Part shown: positions 36,601-38,414 of the stretch, one piece after another
Layout of the letters: every line of letters begins with the position of its first letter
How positions within the stretch are numbered: the stretch's first letter is position 1
Source of the DNA: Sulfurovum sp.
Lineage (GTDB): Bacteria; Campylobacterota; Campylobacteria; Campylobacterales; Sulfurovaceae
Assembly: GCA_026991605.1 (NCBI GenBank)
Contig: JALXBG010000147.1
Span: 1-38,414 of the forward strand
DNA: 38,414 bases
Direction: 5' to 3'
Translations under genes and position numbers: made by a program
The notes under the pieces: model-generated
Databases searched by the model: none
What the model was told of the DNA's origin: nothing
What the model saw: only the letters and a program-made list of their open reading frames with translations

Positions 36601-38414
36601 ATGAGTGAACACAAAGATTTTTTACGTACCATAGTCGAAGAGGATTTAAAAGCAGGAAAGTATCAAGAGATTGTTACACGGTTTCCTCCTGAACCTAATG
36701 GATTTCCACATATTGGACATGCTAAATCCATCGCTATTAACTTTGGTATCGCCCGTGATTACAACGGTCATTGTAACCTTAGAATGGATGATACCAATCC
36801 TACCACAGAAGACACCAAATATGTAGAAGCACTCAAAGATGCAGTAGAGTGGCTTGGGTTTGACTGGGAGGGTGATGTTCGTTTTACTTCTGACTATTTC
36901 TCTAAACTCTATGACTATGTGATAGAACTCATAAAAATGGGTAAGGCGTATGTAGATAGTGTCGATGAAGAGGAGATGAGAGAGTTACGTGGTACAGTGA
37001 CTGAAGTAGGGAAGCGTAGTAAATATGCTGAGCGATCTGTAGAAGAAAATCTAGACCTTTTTGAACGCATGAAAAATGGAGAATTTAAAGAGGGTGAACA
37101 CATACTTCGTGCGAAGATAGATATGAGTGCCGCCAACATGAAGATGAGAGATCCGCTTATGTACCGCATACGTCATGCGCACCATTTTAGAGCAGGGGAT
37201 GCGTGGGCTATCTACCCTATGTATGACTTTGCACATTGTCTCTCTGACTATATAGAAGGGGTTACACACTCCATATGTACTTTGGAATTTGAAAATAACC
37301 GTGACATCTATAACTGGGTACTCGATACTCTTGGGCTTGAACCACCACGTCCTTACCAGCATGAGTTTGCAAGACTTGGCATCAACTATACGGTCATGAG
37401 CAAAAGAAAGCTTTTGGAGTTGGTAGAGAGTGGTGTTGTAAACGGATGGGATGACCCTCGTTTACCTACCCTAGCAGGATACAGAAGAAAAGGCTATACG
37501 CCAGAGTCTATTTTAAATTTCTGTGACAGCATTGGTATCGCCAAGGCAAACTCCATGGTAGATGTGGCACAACTTGAGTTTTCGATTAGAGATGATTTGA
37601 ACAAAAAGGTACCACGTGTGATGTGTGTACTTGATCCACTTAAAGTAACGCTCACAAACTATGAGGGAGCAGAAGAGCTTGATGCTTCATACTACCCAGA
37701 GGATGTACCTAAAGAGGGTTCAAGAAAACTTCCTTTCTCAAAAGAGATTTATATAGATAGAGCTGACTTTATGGAAGTTCCTCCAAAAGGTTACTTCCGT
37801 TTGACACCTGAACAACCTGTGAGACTTAAACATGCCTATATTATTACTTGTAAGGAAGTCATCAAAGATGCAAATGGGACTATCGTAGAGATAAAAGCAG
37901 AATACCATCCTGACTCTAAAAGTGGCTCAGATACGAGTGGCATAAAAGTAAAAAGTGCCATTCAGTGGGTAGATGCCAAGGCACATAAAGAGGTAGAAGT
38001 AAGACTCTACGACAGACTTTTTGCCTGCGAAGCACCAGAGGGTATAGATGACATTAATCCTGATTCTTTAAAAGTCATCAAAAATGCATTGGTTGAGCCT
38101 GCTGTTGTGACTGAAAAACCTGACGAGAGATTTCAGTTTGAGAGAGAAGGGTATTTTTATGCTGACCCTATAGATTATACCGATGAAAAACCTGTGTTCA
38201 ATAAAATCGTTGGACTCAAAGACTCTTGGGGTAAGAAGAAAAAAGCACCAAAACGTGAGTCTAGAGATCAAGTGAAAAAAGTACAAGTTGATGGTGAAGT
38301 AGTACCTATGAATGAAGCTGAACAGGCACTATTTGACAGATATACAAATAGACTTAAACTCAATGGTATGGTTGCTGATATTTTGGCAAGAGATGAAAAA
38401 CTTTCAGCATTTTA
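36601..38414 (+). CDS. glnS: Glutaminyl-tRNA synthetase with C-terminal GatB/YqeY-like tail, 3' end cut by window
   Basis: 604 codons are visible and the frame is open at the right edge. It shows the class I GlnRS marks RFPPEPNGFPHIGHAKSI, LRMDDTNP, TVMSKRKL (KMSKS loop) and GWDDPRLPTLAGYRRKG. E. coli GlnRS ends after a FNR.VGLRD.W motif near 554 residues. Here the matching FNKIVGLKDSW (about 533-543) is followed by at least 61 more residues. Their end (about 576-604, LFDRYTNRLKLNGMVADILA) resembles the GatB/YqeY C-terminal domain, as on Deinococcus GlnRS. It charges tRNA-Gln directly, whereas many epsilonproteobacteria use GatCAB transamidation. AAGGTT lies 11 nt before the ATG. Confidence 0.95.
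   Translation, partial: MSEHKDFLRTIVEEDLKAGKYQEIVTRFPPEPNGFPHIGHAKSIAINFGIARDYNGHCNLRMDDTNPTTEDTKYVEALKDAVEWLGFDWEGDVRFTSDYFSKLYDYVIELIKMGKAYVDSVDEEEMRELRGTVTEVGKRSKYAERSVEENLDLFERMKNGEFKEGEHILRAKIDMSAANMKMRDPLMYRIRHAHHFRAGDAWAIYPMYDFAHCLSDYIEGVTHSICTLEFENNRDIYNWVLDTLGLEPPRPYQHEFARLGINYTVMSKRKLLELVESGVVNGWDDPRLPTLAGYRRKGYTPESILNFCDSIGIAKANSMVDVAQLEFSIRDDLNKKVPRVMCVLDPLKVTLTNYEGAEELDASYYPEDVPKEGSRKLPFSKEIYIDRADFMEVPPKGYFRLTPEQPVRLKHAYIITCKEVIKDANGTIVEIKAEYHPDSKSGSDTSGIKVKSAIQWVDAKAHKEVEVRLYDRLFACEAPEGIDDINPDSLKVIKNALVEPAVVTEKPDERFQFEREGYFYADPIDYTDEKPVFNKIVGLKDSWGKKKKAPKRESRDQVKKVQVDGEVVPMNEAEQALFDRYTNRLKLNGMVADILARDEKLSAF

Overview
The window comes from a low-GC epsilonproteobacterium (Campylobacterota), most like Sulfurovum or Sulfurimonas. 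Two things point there. The order metG, small Cys protein, fbp, mobB, lipoprotein, slt, yggT, gltX matches, from memory, the Campylobacter jejuni Cj0838c-Cj0845c block. The rest is a free-living, nitrate-using accessory set. No rRNA, tRNA, CRISPR array or intact insertion sequence was seen.

Layout. (1) 1-5929 is a nitrate assimilation module: a partial four-cluster Fe-S subunit and a siroheme nitrite reductase on the minus strand, then divergently a NarK-type transporter and a PP2C phosphatase-Ser/Thr kinase fusion. Two REP-type paired hairpins sit inside the module. The nitrite reductase has a C-terminal extension that aligns without gaps to the C-lobe of the neighbouring kinase. (2) 6062-12049 is envelope-related: a secreted CAP-domain protein with calcium-binding aspartate repeats, MltG, a large AsmA/DUF3971-like protein whose 5' end overlaps mltG head to head, an exported unknown, and a 47-codon ORF. 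(3) 12201-19112 holds a LolC/E-type permease, secA, divergent lolA, rmuC and a PPK2 kinase, covering secretion and lipoprotein sorting. (4) 19280-24759 is accessory: two DUF234-like paralogues with an altered nuclease motif, two methyltransferases, an orphan TRAP binding protein and a second MltG. (5) 24822-33741 is the Campylobacter-like block, with a GIY-YIG gene and an unknown gene inserted after metG. Its gltX has lost most recognisable catalytic motifs while staying open. (6) 33901-36600 has truA, an AT-rich RES-domain toxin-like gene broken by one stop codon, a decayed third repeat family, and a 37-codon membrane peptide in an RNA context resembling type I toxin mRNAs. (7) 36601 to the right edge is glnS, with a C-terminal tail resembling GatB/YqeY domains.

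Most interesting: the kinase-like tail on nitrite reductase beside a kinase-phosphatase; the degenerate GluRS near a GlnRS; and the small membrane ORF whose Shine-Dalgarno can pair with two flanking anti-SD segments. All functional statements are read from sequence and family knowledge; no search was run.
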